Shown piece by piece: positions 7,041 to 15,997 of a stretch of DNA of 64,000 bases. Positions within the stretch are counted from its first letter, which is position 1, and each line of letters opens with the position of its first letter. The notes beneath the pieces are model-generated. The model was given only the letters and a program-made list of their open reading frames with translations. It searched no databases and was not told the origin of the DNA. The translations under genes were made by a program, and so were the position numbers. Source of the stretch: Parasedimentitalea huanghaiensis (lineage in GTDB: Bacteria > Pseudomonadota > Alphaproteobacteria > Rhodobacterales > Rhodobacteraceae); contig NZ_WQLV01000008.1 of assembly GCF_009753675.1 (NCBI RefSeq), positions 1-64,000 of the forward strand, in the 5' to 3' direction.

Positions 7041-9158
7041 ATGAGCGCTGTTGAACCCAAACAGATCTGGTGGACAGCCGACGAACTGGCTGCGTCTGGT
7101 CTGCCAAAACTGCCCGGCAGCAAGCGGGGCATCAATTCGATTGCTGAGCGAAACGGCTGGCGTCTGGAAGAGGGCTGTTTCAAGCGCAAAGCTGGTCGCG
7201 GTGGCGGCTATCAGTATCACTGGTCAGTGCTGCCACTGGCGGCGCGGCGCAAGTTGTTAAAAGAAGCTGCCGAGACACCAGATGAGCGCCCGGACCGAGG
7301 CACCGCCTGGGCCGTTTTTGAGCAGTTGCCCGAACGGGTCAAAACCAAGGCCAAAGACCGGCTGGCTGCCTTGGATATTGTCGATGGCTTGTATTGTACG
7401 GGCGTCTCTCATGTCCACGCCATAGCAGAGGCCGCGCGCCAATGCGGATCATCCCAACGCAGCATCTACAACTGGCTGGACATGATCGAAGGCGTCCCCC
7501 CTGAGGACCGCCTTGCCTATCTTGCACCACGCAATCGCATTGCGGCCCGAAAGGCCACAAAAGCCACCTGTAACGCAGCATTTATGGACTATTTGAAGAG
7601 CCTGTATCTGCGCCTCGAACAGCCAACATTTGCCCAGTGCCATCGGTTAGCCTGTAAGAAGGCAGAACAAGAAGGCTGGGACGTGTTGGTGTCCAAGACG
7701 GCGCAACGCCGCTTGAACAAAGAAGTGCCTCGGGTCACACAGGTTTTTGCGCGCGAAGGCGTCAACGGTTTGATGCGCTGCTATCCGGCGCAAATTCGGG
7801 ACCGCTCGTCACTCACAGCCCTAGAAGCAGTCAACGCAGATTGTCACAAGATCGACACCTTTGTTGAATGGCCAGATGGCACCATAAACCGACCACAGAT
7901 TGTTGCATTTCAGGACTTATACTCCGGCAAGATCCTGTCCTGGCGGGTGGACCATGACCCAAACAAAGTCATGGTGATGGCCGCTTTTGGGGAAATGGTT
8001 GAGAACTGGGGTATTCCCAAGCGCTGCCTGTTTGATAACGGACGCGAATTTGCCAACAAATGGATGACAGCGGGCGCGCCTACCCGGTTCCGCTTTAAGA
8101 TCTGCGAAGACGATCCCAAAGGCGTCTTGCCACTGCTGGGTATCAAGATGCACTGGGCCACCCCTGCGCATGGCCAGGCGAAGCCGATTGAACGCGCTTT
8201 CCGGGATCTCGCCAGCGATGTGGCCAAGGACCCGCGCTTTGCTGGTGCCTACGTCGGCAACCGTCCAGACGCCAAGCCGGAAAACTATGGCAGCCGCGCC
8301 ATCAAAGCGAGTGAGTTTCTGGAAGCTCTGGCCGATGGCATTATCGAACATAACGCCCGAACCGGTCGGAGATCGCCAACCGCCAAAGGTCGCTCATTCG
8401 ATGAGACCTTTGAAGAGAGCTACGCCGTTGCCCCAATTCAGAAAGCAACGGAAGAACAGCGCCGTCTTTGGATGATGGGACAGGCCACGGCCAAACTGCA
8501 CAAAAGCAGCGGCCAACTCACCTTGCACGACAATGTCTACCACTGCGCCTGGATGAGCCAGGAAGCCGGTCGAAAAATCATTGTCAGGTTTGACCCTGAA
8601 GACCTGCACAGCGGCGTCCACATTTACGGACCTGAAGGCGGCTATCTTGGCTTTGCGGAATGCCAGCAGAAAATTGGTTTCTTCGATCTGGAAGGCGCGC
8701 GTTCCACCGCCCGCAGACGTCGCCAAATTGTCAAAGCCGAGAAGGTTTTGCGTAACCTGCACAAGCCGATTTCAACCGACCAGATTGCGGCTGACATGAA
8801 CAAGAACCGTGCCGAGGCCCCGAGCGCTCTGGAAGCCAAAGTGGTCAAGGGAATGTTCCCGAAAAAGACCCCGGTCAAAACGTTTCAGAACCACACCAAC
8901 CGAGAAGCCACAGAGGCGCGGGACGCTTTGATATTGGAACTGTCCGCCAAGCAATCTTCGCCCGTTTCAAAGACGTTTGAAGTCGCCAAGACCCCCGATG
9001 GTCGGTTCGAACAGGTTCAGGAAATCCAAGACCGCAAGAAAGCTGGAAAGCCAGTTGGAGAGCGCGAAGCTGCCTGGATGGAAGGCTTCCTGAACCACCC
9101 CGAATATGAGGGCCTGTTGGCCGTCAAGCAGAGCTACAGCCGCAACAACGGGCAGTAG
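7041..9158 (+). CDS. Mu A-type DDE transposase
   Basis: The 705-residue recombinase nicks and joins phage ends to target DNA. It starts with a Mu-type winged end/enhancer-binding domain (IWWTADELAASGLPKLPG), then helical end-binding domains (to ~residue 250). The RNase H-fold core carries the triad D267 (NADCHKID), D332 (LFDNGREF) and E384 (AKPIERAF), close to the spacing in Mu A (269/336/392). A beta-barrel and C-terminal helical region for MuB contact follow. Length and motif order indicate an intact gene. Confidence 0.93.
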   Translation: MSAVEPKQIWWTADELAASGLPKLPGSKRGINSIAERNGWRLEEGCFKRKAGRGGGYQYHWSVLPLAARRKLLKEAAETPDERPDRGTAWAVFEQLPERVKTKAKDRLAALDIVDGLYCTGVSHVHAIAEAARQCGSSQRSIYNWLDMIEGVPPEDRLAYLAPRNRIAARKATKATCNAAFMDYLKSLYLRLEQPTFAQCHRLACKKAEQEGWDVLVSKTAQRRLNKEVPRVTQVFAREGVNGLMRCYPAQIRDRSSLTALEAVNADCHKIDTFVEWPDGTINRPQIVAFQDLYSGKILSWRVDHDPNKVMVMAAFGEMVENWGIPKRCLFDNGREFANKWMTAGAPTRFRFKICEDDPKGVLPLLGIKMHWATPAHGQAKPIERAFRDLASDVAKDPRFAGAYVGNRPDAKPENYGSRAIKASEFLEALADGIIEHNARTGRRSPTAKGRSFDETFEESYAVAPIQKATEEQRRLWMMGQATAKLHKSSGQLTLHDNVYHCAWMSQEAGRKIIVRFDPEDLHSGVHIYGPEGGYLGFAECQQKIGFFDLEGARSTARRRRQIVKAEKVLRNLHKPISTDQIAADMNKNRAEAPSALEAKVVKGMFPKKTPVKTFQNHTNREATEARDALILELSAKQSSPVSKTFEVAKTPDGRFEQVQEIQDRKKAGKPVGEREAAWMEGFLNHPEYEGLLAVKQSYSRNNGQ

Positions 9159-9224
9159 CTTCAAAAGAAACGCCGCCGCCTGGATGGACCCCAGAGCGAC
9201 GGCAGAAGTGAACTAGGAGTGAGC

Positions 9225-9971
9225 ATGTCATATCTTTCTGAAATCGGCAATGCCGTCAGGCCGCTGACCAACGTGGCCAAGATGGCCAGCCTGCTCAAAG
9301 AACTTGAGAGCCGCACATGGGGCGCGCCAGGCTTTGGGGTGTTTCATGGTCCGCCGGGATACGGAAAGACTTTTGGAGCCATTTTCTGCGCCGACAAACT
9401 GGACGCAATTCATCTGGCGGTACAAAGCGAATGGAGCAAGAAATTCTTCCTTCAGCAGCTCTTGCGCGAACTTGGCCGGCCAACCAAAGGGACGGTGCCA
9501 GAGCTGGTCCAGACAGCCAACGAAGCGCTGGCGATAGACGGGCGAGCCCTGATCATTGATGAGGCCGATTACCTGATCTCAAAAGGTATTCTAAACATCG
9601 TCCGTGACCTTCACGACGGATCTCAAATCCCCATCCTACTTATCGGCATGGAGAACTTCCCCCAGCTCCTGAACAAGCACGACCAATTCAAAAGCCGGGT
9701 GCTGTCTTGGTCCGAGGCCCTGCCTGCCGACATGACCGACGCCCGCCACCTGGCGGATATGGTTTCCCCTTCAGGCATGACCATTGAAGACGATCTGCTG
9801 GAAATCATTCGGGAGCGTCACACCGGCAACGCACGGTGGATTGTCAAAGAGGTTTCCCATGTCTGCAAAGAGGCCAAAAAACTGGGGTTGGACGACATTT
9901 CCAAAGCTGTTTGGGGCGGCCTGGAATTCATGCGTGACACGGCCCCAGTTCCACGGGGCGGCCTCAAATGA
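9225..9971 (+). CDS. Mu B-like AAA+ target-selection ATPase
   Basis: A protein of 248 residues with Walker A at G42-T49 (GPPGYGKT) and Walker B at residues 108-115 (ALIIDEAD). It is the partner of the transposase that binds target DNA and stimulates strand transfer. It is shorter than Mu B (312) and lacks the extra N-terminal HTH, as in B3/D3112-type and RcapMu-type phages. The ATG at 9225 is chosen because AGGAG sits 5 bases before it; a GTG at 9219 lies inside that RBS. The stop overlaps the next start (ATGA). Confidence 0.9.
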   Translation: MSYLSEIGNAVRPLTNVAKMASLLKELESRTWGAPGFGVFHGPPGYGKTFGAIFCADKLDAIHLAVQSEWSKKFFLQQLLRELGRPTKGTVPELVQTANEALAIDGRALIIDEADYLISKGILNIVRDLHDGSQIPILLIGMENFPQLLNKHDQFKSRVLSWSEALPADMTDARHLADMVSPSGMTIEDDLLEIIRERHTGNARWIVKEVSHVCKEAKKLGLDDISKAVWGGLEFMRDTAPVPRGGLK

Positions 9972-10843
9972 TCAAAGTGCATGTCAGACACGCCGTTGAG
10001 CAAGAATTGCTGGACTTCATGCGCTCACAGCACCGGTTTACCGCGTTGGACGTGGCCACCCACTGCTCGGCGAAAGACACGGTGCGCGACCGGTTCCTGC
10101 AAATGATGCTCGACACCGGGGCAGCGGTTCCTTGCGGTAGTGACGGGCGGCAACATTTCCTGACTACTTGGGGCGAAGCAGAAGCCGCAAAGATCAAAGC
10201 CGCTACAAGGTCCGGTTCTTTGACCGACGAGACGTCCCATGCGCGTCTTCTTGACCTGATAGAGAGCGCACGGGACAGTGGCTTCAACGTCGATATTCCG
10301 GCCAAGACACCGCGCACTGCAGAAGAAGCGAAGATCTGGCGCTATATCGCCAAACGCCCTCACTTTACCAACGCGGATGTTGAGTCGGTTTTTCCGCAGG
10401 ACCCAATCATGCGGACGGACTTTTTGCGCAGGCTGAAGGCTGCAAAGGTCATTCGGTTTTGGGGCCGCGAAGACGGCAAGGTCTACTTCACAACTCAGTC
10501 GGCCAAAGAAGGCCGGGACACTGCTCGGGATTTACGCTCCACAACTGAGGGAGCGATTTGGACTGCTATTCGGATTAAACGCAGGTTCCGGCCTTCCGAC
10601 GTTCTGAACGCCCTACGCCAATCCCGCGAAGACGTCACCTTGGGCGACGTAACGCGATACTGCCGAACCTTGGCAAAGGCTGGCTTTATTAAGCCGCCTA
10701 AGCCGAATGCCCGGATCACCGCTGACACGCCGCTTCTCCTGATTATCAATGCCGGTCCCCTGCCCCCGCAAAAGCGCAGCGTGACCGTGATCGTAGATCC
10801 GAACGAAGACAAAATTGTATATTCACCCGTGGGGCAAAACTAA
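9968..10843 (+). CDS. Phage protein with repeated winged-helix-like units
   Basis: The 291-residue product has three similar helical-plus-wing segments: near residues 5-60 (RFTALDVATHCSAKDTVRDR then QHFLTT), 115-175 (HFTNADVESVFPQDPIMRTD then KVYFTT) and 195-250 (RFRPSDVLNALRQSREDVTL). The repeating pattern (aromatic-x-x-x-DV, basic helix, then a wing ending FTT) suggests tandem winged-helix DNA-binding domains. It lies just after the transposition genes with ATGA coupling. Not a family I can name; probably a replication or regulatory protein. Confidence 0.6.
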   Translation: MIKVHVRHAVEQELLDFMRSQHRFTALDVATHCSAKDTVRDRFLQMMLDTGAAVPCGSDGRQHFLTTWGEAEAAKIKAATRSGSLTDETSHARLLDLIESARDSGFNVDIPAKTPRTAEEAKIWRYIAKRPHFTNADVESVFPQDPIMRTDFLRRLKAAKVIRFWGREDGKVYFTTQSAKEGRDTARDLRSTTEGAIWTAIRIKRRFRPSDVLNALRQSREDVTLGDVTRYCRTLAKAGFIKPPKPNARITADTPLLLIINAGPLPPQKRSVTVIVDPNEDKIVYSPVGQN

Positions 10844-11232
10844 TGAGCAACCGCCTAATACTAGCCCAAGACGGCTGGGGAGAGACCATCCCAGATTGGA
10901 TCGAAGCCTTGATCCGAGAATGCGACCAGACGAGCCAAAACATCGTAGCAAAGCAGCTCGATCTAAGCGCTGCGGTTGTCAGTCAGAGCATCCGAAACAG
11001 GTATGCAGGCAACCTTTCAAACATCGAAAGTGTCGTGCGCGATACCTTCATAAACGCCCCGGTGAACTGTGACGCGCTTGGCGGAGAAATCGAAAGCCCG
11101 ATCTGCCTGACATGGCGACGCCGGTCCGAAAAGCTCACCTCTTCAAGCCCGATGCGCGTTAGGATGTTTCACGCATGTCGCAAATGTCCCCTCAACAGCA
11201 GCCAAACCGAAGGGGACGACAACGATGCTTAA
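10843..11232 (+). CDS. HTH protein with C-terminal cysteines
   Basis: A 129-residue product with an N-terminal helix-turn-helix-like segment (NIVAKQLDLSAAVVSQSIRN). The C terminus contains scattered Cys/His residues (CDALGG, ICLTW, FHACRKCP) that could bind zinc. It overlaps its upstream (TAATG) and downstream (8 bases) neighbours. A transcription regulator of the early region is the most likely role. Confidence 0.6.
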   Translation: MSNRLILAQDGWGETIPDWIEALIRECDQTSQNIVAKQLDLSAAVVSQSIRNRYAGNLSNIESVVRDTFINAPVNCDALGGEIESPICLTWRRRSEKLTSSSPMRVRMFHACRKCPLNSSQTEGDDNDA

Positions 11233-11701
11233 ACGCAATCAAAATCAGCAAGAGCTGCGCGACGTCCTAGGCGCGAACCTCAGACGGCTAACCAAGGGTT
11301 TAAACGTCACTCAGGTTGCCCGCGATCTGGACATCCACCGCACCCAGTTCAATCGCTACCTTCATGGTGAAAGCTTCCCTGGTCCCGCATTGCTGGCGCG
11401 GATTTGTCGTCACTTCAAAGTGGACGCCAATATCCTGATCCGTCCGATTGATGAGACGCCGGAGACACCCGAACGCATAGCCCTGCGCCATGCCATCAAG
11501 GAGGGGCGTTTTGATTGTGCCGGTGATCTGACTTTGACGCTGACCACCCTGCGCGCGTTTCGCTCAACAGAAACCGCCCGCTTCATTCTGGCCCAATGCG
11601 CTGGGGCCGTGAACGGTTGCGAGTTTGATCTCCTGGTCGAAGAGGCCGGGTTCTCGGACCTCCCACAAAACCCAGTCCTGATCCTTGAGGCCACACTTTA
11701 G
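11225..11701 (+). CDS. XRE-family HTH regulator
   Basis: The 158-residue protein has a clear Cro/CI-type helix-turn-helix (residues ~10-65: LRRLTKGLNVTQVARDLDIH, then RTQFNRYLHGESFPGPALLA) and an unassigned C-terminal domain. It is the third DNA-binding protein in a row in the early operon, so it may tune the switch or the Mor-dependent middle stage. It is followed 23 bases later by the DUF3164 gene. Confidence 0.75.
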   Translation: MLKRNQNQQELRDVLGANLRRLTKGLNVTQVARDLDIHRTQFNRYLHGESFPGPALLARICRHFKVDANILIRPIDETPETPERIALRHAIKEGRFDCAGDLTLTLTTLRAFRSTETARFILAQCAGAVNGCEFDLLVEEAGFSDLPQNPVLILEATL

Positions 11702-11724
11702 CCAACCCAACACGAGGCAATACA

Positions 11725-12390
11725 ATGACCCCGCAGACACCAAGCAAATTCGAGCCTGCACTGATCCCCGACGGGCGCGTCAACGCCAACGGCCACACCT
11801 ACATGACGGACACGAAAGGCGGGTTGGTGCCGATTAGCCTGGTCAAGGCTCAAGACCAGCTCCAGGACGAAACCGTGCGCAAGATTGCAGGCTACGCGCT
11901 GGCCCTTAGCGACCAGACCGCCCGCTTCAAGGAGCACGTCTTTAACGATATCGGAGATTTTGAGGCCATCCTGGAACAGGAATACGGGTCCACCATTGGT
12001 GGCGCACGTGGCAACAAAACCCTGATGAGCTTTGACGGGTTGTTCAAAGTTCAGGTCTCGGTGGCTGATCAGTTCGACTTTGGCCCCGAGTTGCAGATCG
12101 CCAAGGGCCTGCTGGATGAATGCTTGAACGAGTGGTCCGCCGAAGCCCCGGTCGAGCTGCAAGCCATCGTCACCAACGCCTTCAACACCGACAAAGAAGG
12201 CCAGATCAATCGGGCTGAGATTTACAAACTCCTGCAATTGGAGATCCAAGACGAACGCTGGCAGCGCGCCATGCAGGCCATTCGAGACGCCATGCGTGTG
12301 GTGGGAAAATCAACCTATGTGCGCTGCTACCAACGCCCAGCACCGGACGCCAAGTGGCAGCACATCACCATTGATCTCGCCAAAGCCTGA
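11725..12390 (+). CDS. DUF3164 family phage protein
   Basis: A 221-residue protein of the DUF3164 family found in most Mu-like phages, recognisable from YMTDTKGGLVP, the acidic helical middle and the segment RAMQAIRDAMRVVGKSTYVR. It is sometimes mislabelled a sulfate transporter; it has no membrane segment. Its role is unproven, but it always lies between the transposition genes and GemA. Confidence 0.85.
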   Translation: MTPQTPSKFEPALIPDGRVNANGHTYMTDTKGGLVPISLVKAQDQLQDETVRKIAGYALALSDQTARFKEHVFNDIGDFEAILEQEYGSTIGGARGNKTLMSFDGLFKVQVSVADQFDFGPELQIAKGLLDECLNEWSAEAPVELQAIVTNAFNTDKEGQINRAEIYKLLQLEIQDERWQRAMQAIRDAMRVVGKSTYVRCYQRPAPDAKWQHITIDLAKA

Positions 12391-12405
12391 AGGAGGACAC
12401 CAAAT

Positions 12406-12861
12406 ATGTCCCGTGCCCTGCAACAGAAGATCCACATTGGTTGTCGCCAGCTTCACCTGGACGCAGACGCCCGCCGCGCCTTGCAGCTTGCCGTAACCGG
12501 CAAGGCCTCAATGAAAGACATGAGCGACACCGACCTTCTGAAGGTGCTTAAACGGCTCGAAAAAGACGGTTTCAAACCCTCTTCAAAGGGTAGTAAAAAA
12601 CACAAAGCGGCCCCCCGCGCAGATCTGCGCCTGGTGCATGTGCTTTGGGGTAAACTCAGCGACGCAGGTGCGCTGCACGATCCGAGCCGCAAAGGGCTAA
12701 ACAAGTTCATTCGTGACCAGTTTGGCAAGGCTTGGGGCTCGATTCCCGCCGATATCGACATGCTGCGCGACGGGGTCAAAATCAACGCTGTAATCCAAGC
12801 ACTGAAAGCTTGGGGATCGCGCGCTGACATCGACTTTGACTGGTCGGAGCATCAATCATGA
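12406..12861 (+). CDS. gemA: GemA/gp16-like regulatory protein (DUF1018)
   Basis: The 151-residue protein is recognisable by RLVHVLWGKLSDAGALHDPS and the C-terminal KINAVIQALKAWGSR. In Mu, GemA affects host gene expression and DNA supercoiling in the semi-early stage. A good RBS (AGGAGG) precedes the ATG by 9 bases. The stop overlaps the next start. Confidence 0.85.
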   Translation: MSRALQQKIHIGCRQLHLDADARRALQLAVTGKASMKDMSDTDLLKVLKRLEKDGFKPSSKGSKKHKAAPRADLRLVHVLWGKLSDAGALHDPSRKGLNKFIRDQFGKAWGSIPADIDMLRDGVKINAVIQALKAWGSRADIDFDWSEHQS

Positions 12862-13124
12862 AAAAGCCCTGCACCCGCGTTTCTGACCATGCTGTTATCC
12901 GCTACCTTGAGCGGGTGCAGGGTGTCGATATCAAAGGCCTTCGCCACCGGATTGGTCGGGTTGTTGACCTGTACCAGGACCACCCCCATGCAACCGGCGT
13001 GATCTCAAGGGGCTTCTCCTACAAAATCCGCAATGGTGTCGTAACCACCGTCATTCCAGTTCAGGGCAACCGCAGGAAGCCAAAGCATCGGTTTTTGACC
13101 GGAGGGCGCGATGGTCGGCGATAA
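12858..13124 (+). CDS. Small basic phage protein
   Basis: The 88-residue basic product starts MKKPCTRVSDHAVIRYLERV and ends in an Arg/Lys-rich tail. The opening RVSDHAVIRYLERV motif resembles small phage proteins next to Mor in RcapMu-like phages, but function is unknown. It overlaps both neighbours. Confidence 0.6.
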   Translation: MKKPCTRVSDHAVIRYLERVQGVDIKGLRHRIGRVVDLYQDHPHATGVISRGFSYKIRNGVVTTVIPVQGNRRKPKHRFLTGGRDGRR

Positions 13125-13512
13125 AGATCTCCCCCACCCAAAGCCAACTGCTCAGGTCCAGCCCTACTTTGAGGCCCTTGGGCTAGAGGACACGCTGAAC
13201 TTCCTTGAGGCTTTTGGCGGGTCTGAAATCTATATCGCAGAAAACCCCACTCCCAGATCGCAGGTCGTTGACATTGTCGGCCATGCCAAAGCGCGCGCAT
13301 TATTCGCCCTTGTTGAACGCCTGCCAGCGCGTGTCCCGTTGGCCCAGCAATGGCGCGCACAGGTCTATAAATCCATGGGCTTGAAAAAAGCTGAGATTGC
13401 CCGCAAACTCGGCGTAACGGACGTCACTGTCCGCAAGTGGCTAAAGCCCTCTGAGAACGCAGTCGCGCTCAAATCAGATGAAAACCAACTCTCCCTTTTT
13501 CGAAGCCTTTAA
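13111..13512 (+). CDS. mor: Mor-family middle/late transcription activator
   Basis: The 133-residue protein combines a dimerisation domain (AFGGSEIYIAENP) with a C-terminal helix-turn-helix (GLKKAEIARKLGVTDVTVRK). This is the signature of Mor/C activators of Mu-like phages, which recruit host RNA polymerase to middle or late promoters. It ends the early transcription unit and is followed by a terminator-like hairpin. Confidence 0.88.
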   Translation: MVGDKDLPHPKPTAQVQPYFEALGLEDTLNFLEAFGGSEIYIAENPTPRSQVVDIVGHAKARALFALVERLPARVPLAQQWRAQVYKSMGLKKAEIARKLGVTDVTVRKWLKPSENAVALKSDENQLSLFRSL

Positions 13513-13521
13513 TCGCCCCTA

Positions 13522-13545
13522 ACCCGCAAGCTCTTGTGGGTGTTT
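13522..13545 (+). terminator. Hairpin after mor
   Basis: ACCCGCAAG (13522-13530) pairs with CTTGTGGGT (13533-13541) with one G-U pair and a 2-base loop, followed by GTTTC. A sister hairpin with the same stem lies at 22684-22703. Confidence 0.6.
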
Positions 13546-13604
13546 CAGGCGTCCCAAAATCGACCATTTTGAACCTGTAAACAGGTTTCCCGAAGGGTCG
13601 ATCA

Positions 13605-14216
13605 ATGCACTCAGTCCAGCAAATCGCCAAAGATATCGTCGCGCGCGAAGGCGGCTACGTAAATGATCCCGACGATCCCGGCGGGGCCACCAATTTTGGC
13701 GTAACAATCCACACCATGCGGCGCTTGGGCCTTGACCTGGACCGCGACGGCGATGTGGACGCCGCCGATGTTCGCGCCCTTTCCCGCACTCAGGCCGTTG
13801 ATATCTTCGTTCAACATTACTTTGAGAAACCGCGTATAAATCTGCTGCCCGTCGCCCTGCAGCCGTCGGTGTTCGACATGTATGTGAACGCTGGTGGCAA
13901 TGCGGTGAAAATCCTCCAGCGCCTACTTGGCGAACTGCTAGGGCCAATCACGGTTGACGGGGCCTTGGGCCCAAACACCGCCGCCGCTGCACACAAAGCA
14001 TATGATGAGGGCGGCTCCTTGTTCGTGGACGCCTACGGCATCGCCCGCCGCAACTATTACTTCCGTCTTGCTGACCGGCGCGCGGCGTCCCGCAAATACG
14101 CCCGCACCCGCGCCGGTGGCAAAGGCGGTTGGATCACACGGGCGGAGGAGTTCATCAGCCCGAAATTCCACATGACAGATCAAGAATTTTCCAAACGAGT
14201 GGAGAGCTGGACATGA
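13605..14216 (+). CDS. Endolysin, GH108 N-acetylmuramidase
   Basis: A protein of 203 residues that should cleave peptidoglycan at lysis. The catalytic motif EGGY is at residues 15-18 (AREGGYVNDPDDPGGATNFG), typical of glycoside hydrolase 108, with a peptidoglycan-binding C-terminal part (GPITVDGALGPNT). A complete EF-hand loop, D44-x-D46-x-D48-G-D50-x-D52-x-x-D55, lies between the catalytic motif and the helical core. No signal peptide is present, so it depends on the holin encoded next, with which it overlaps (ATGA). Confidence 0.88.
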   Translation: MHSVQQIAKDIVAREGGYVNDPDDPGGATNFGVTIHTMRRLGLDLDRDGDVDAADVRALSRTQAVDIFVQHYFEKPRINLLPVALQPSVFDMYVNAGGNAVKILQRLLGELLGPITVDGALGPNTAAAAHKAYDEGGSLFVDAYGIARRNYYFRLADRRAASRKYARTRAGGKGGWITRAEEFISPKFHMTDQEFSKRVESWT

Positions 14217-14776
14217 ACTGGCTAAAATTGTTTTTCGGCGGTGGGCGTAACGCCGTCGTTGAGACAGCCGAGGCGTTCATGGAGAACACCGAAGCCGGGG
14301 CACAGCGCCGCGCTGACTATGCCCAGTCAGCATTGGGGCAGTTTGGGGCGGAGTTTCAGGTGCCGCGCAAAGGCCGGTTTGACCGTTTCATGGACGGGCT
14401 AAACCGCCTGCCCCGCCCGTTGATTGTGATTGCCGTTTTTTCCCTGTTTGCCTCGGCCATGTACGACCCACTTTGGTTTGCTGAGCGGATGCAGGGGCTG
14501 GTCTTGGTTCCAGATCCGCTTTGGTGGTTGGCCGGGACCGTTGTCGCCTTCTACTTTGGCGGTCGTTTCCAGATGAAGTCGCAAGAGTTCAGCCAGGCCA
14601 TCGCCCACAGTACCGCGCGTCTGCCGCAGGTACTGGATAACATTCGCGGCATTCGTGCGCTTCGTCATGACAGCCCCGGCGTAGCAGAAACCGGCACCGA
14701 TACCGCGCTGTCACAGGCGGCGACCAAGCCGACGGACAACGCCGCTGTCCGCGCCTGGCGCGAGGGCCGCAAATGA
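14213..14776 (+). CDS. Holin, 3TM-type family
   Basis: A protein of 187 residues with two clear hydrophobic segments (near residues 63-80 and 100-120: PLIVIAVFSLFASAMY and LWWLAGTVVAFYFGGRF). The opening (MNWLKLFFGGGRNAV) fits the 3TM holin family of alphaproteobacterial phages and gene transfer agents. The ATG at 14213 overlaps the endolysin stop, which supports this start over an upstream one in the same frame. Confidence 0.8.
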   Translation: MNWLKLFFGGGRNAVVETAEAFMENTEAGAQRRADYAQSALGQFGAEFQVPRKGRFDRFMDGLNRLPRPLIVIAVFSLFASAMYDPLWFAERMQGLVLVPDPLWWLAGTVVAFYFGGRFQMKSQEFSQAIAHSTARLPQVLDNIRGIRALRHDSPGVAETGTDTALSQAATKPTDNAAVRAWREGRK

Positions 14777-15144
14777 CCTTGGATCTCGATCTGGCAGTTA
14801 AGGCCCTGGGGCTGGCCATTCCATTGGGCGGCATAATCTACACTTGGTTCGCCACCCGCCAAAAGGATGTGGACGAGGCCTTCACAGCTATCGGCAAGCG
14901 GCTTGATACCGGCTCCAAGCGCATGGATCAGCACGATCTGGACCTTATGTCCCTCCAGCAAACCGTAGCTTCAATGCCCGCCAAAGAAGACATGCACAGG
15001 CTGGAATTAACGATGAGCAATATCGGCGGAGAGATCAAAGCCATTGGGGCCCACATGGGCGCACAGCGCGATGTCATGCGGCGTTTGGAAAACGTAGTGA
15101 CCCGCCACGAAGATCACCTGATTTCAGGAAGCGGAAACAAATGA
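14773..15144 (+). CDS. DUF2730 family protein
   Basis: The 123-residue product has one N-terminal membrane segment (LAVKALGLAIPLGGIIYTWF) followed by a long heptad-rich coiled coil. This is the DUF2730 (Mu gp25-like) architecture and often sits beside the endolysin, so a spanin-like or holin-accessory role is a reasonable inference. ATGA overlaps on both sides. Confidence 0.75.
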   Translation: MTLDLDLAVKALGLAIPLGGIIYTWFATRQKDVDEAFTAIGKRLDTGSKRMDQHDLDLMSLQQTVASMPAKEDMHRLELTMSNIGGEIKAIGAHMGAQRDVMRRLENVVTRHEDHLISGSGNK

Positions 15145-15437
15145 GCTATTCAGACACATTGCGCCAACACGCCCGGATTGCCATTCTCCGCTTTCTGGAG
15201 GACGCCCCGCGATACACCTCAAACGTATCCATGCTGACCTCCCAACTGCCATTGATCGGAATTGCATTCACCCGTGCCCAGGTGGTGACCGAATTGGCTT
15301 GGCTGAAAGAGCAAGGCCTCGTCGAGACTGAGGAAACCGGCGCATTCATCGTTGCCACCGCAACCACACGCGGCGTTGAAGTTGCCCAGGGCACCGCTCG
15401 CCATCCAGAGATCCAACGACCAAAGCCAGGGGCGTAA
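15141..15437 (+). CDS. Mu gp26-like winged-helix protein
   Basis: A 98-residue winged-helix-like protein (IAILRFLEDAPRYTSNVSML, then WLKEQGLVETEETGAFIVAT), the family of small proteins between DUF2730 and DUF3486 in Mu-like phages (Mu gp26). Function is unknown, but the fold suggests DNA binding. Confidence 0.75.
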   Translation: MSYSDTLRQHARIAILRFLEDAPRYTSNVSMLTSQLPLIGIAFTRAQVVTELAWLKEQGLVETEETGAFIVATATTRGVEVAQGTARHPEIQRPKPGA

Positions 15438-15439
15438 TC

Positions 15440-15997
15440 ATGCCGCCTCCTAAGAAATTGGATCTGGTCCCGGATGAGCTTCGCGAACGCCTTGCGGAAG
15501 TTCTCATGAAACGTGGTTTTGGTGACATCCTAGACGTCACCGCTGAGTTGAATTCCTGGCTTGAGGAACGCGGCGAAAAACTCACCATCGGCAAATCAGC
15601 AGTTGGCGAATTTTCCAAGTTGTTAAAGAACCAGCGCGACGCCTTTGCCATGGCCGAAACCATGTTGGCTGACTTGGATATCGAAGGCGAAAGCAACATG
15701 CACAAAGTGCTGATGCAGATGATCGCCACAGCCGCCTTCCAAATGATGCAAGCCATGTCCGAGAAGGACCAGGACTTTGACCCTAAGAGCCTGGCCAACC
15801 TGTCTCGGATGTTAAAGGACCTAATGCAATCGGCCGGCATGCGCGAAAAACTTCGCGAGGATGAGCGCCGCCGTGTCGCACAAGAAGCCCGCGAAGCAGC
15901 CGTTGACGACATTGAAAAAGCCGCCACCCAACTCGGCATGACCAAGGACACCGTCCAGGGTATTCGCGAACAGGTTCTGTTTGGGGGCAAGCGATGA
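15440..15997 (+). CDS. Small terminase subunit, DUF3486 (Mu gp27)
   Basis: The 185-residue helical protein starts with an HTH-like domain (LNSWLEERGEKLTIGKSAVG) and continues as a long coiled coil. It belongs to DUF3486, the proposed small terminase subunit of Mu-like phages that recognises the pac end for headful packaging. The stop overlaps the next start (ATGA). Confidence 0.82.
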   Translation: MPPPKKLDLVPDELRERLAEVLMKRGFGDILDVTAELNSWLEERGEKLTIGKSAVGEFSKLLKNQRDAFAMAETMLADLDIEGESNMHKVLMQMIATAAFQMMQAMSEKDQDFDPKSLANLSRMLKDLMQSAGMREKLREDERRRVAQEAREAAVDDIEKAATQLGMTKDTVQGIREQVLFGGKR

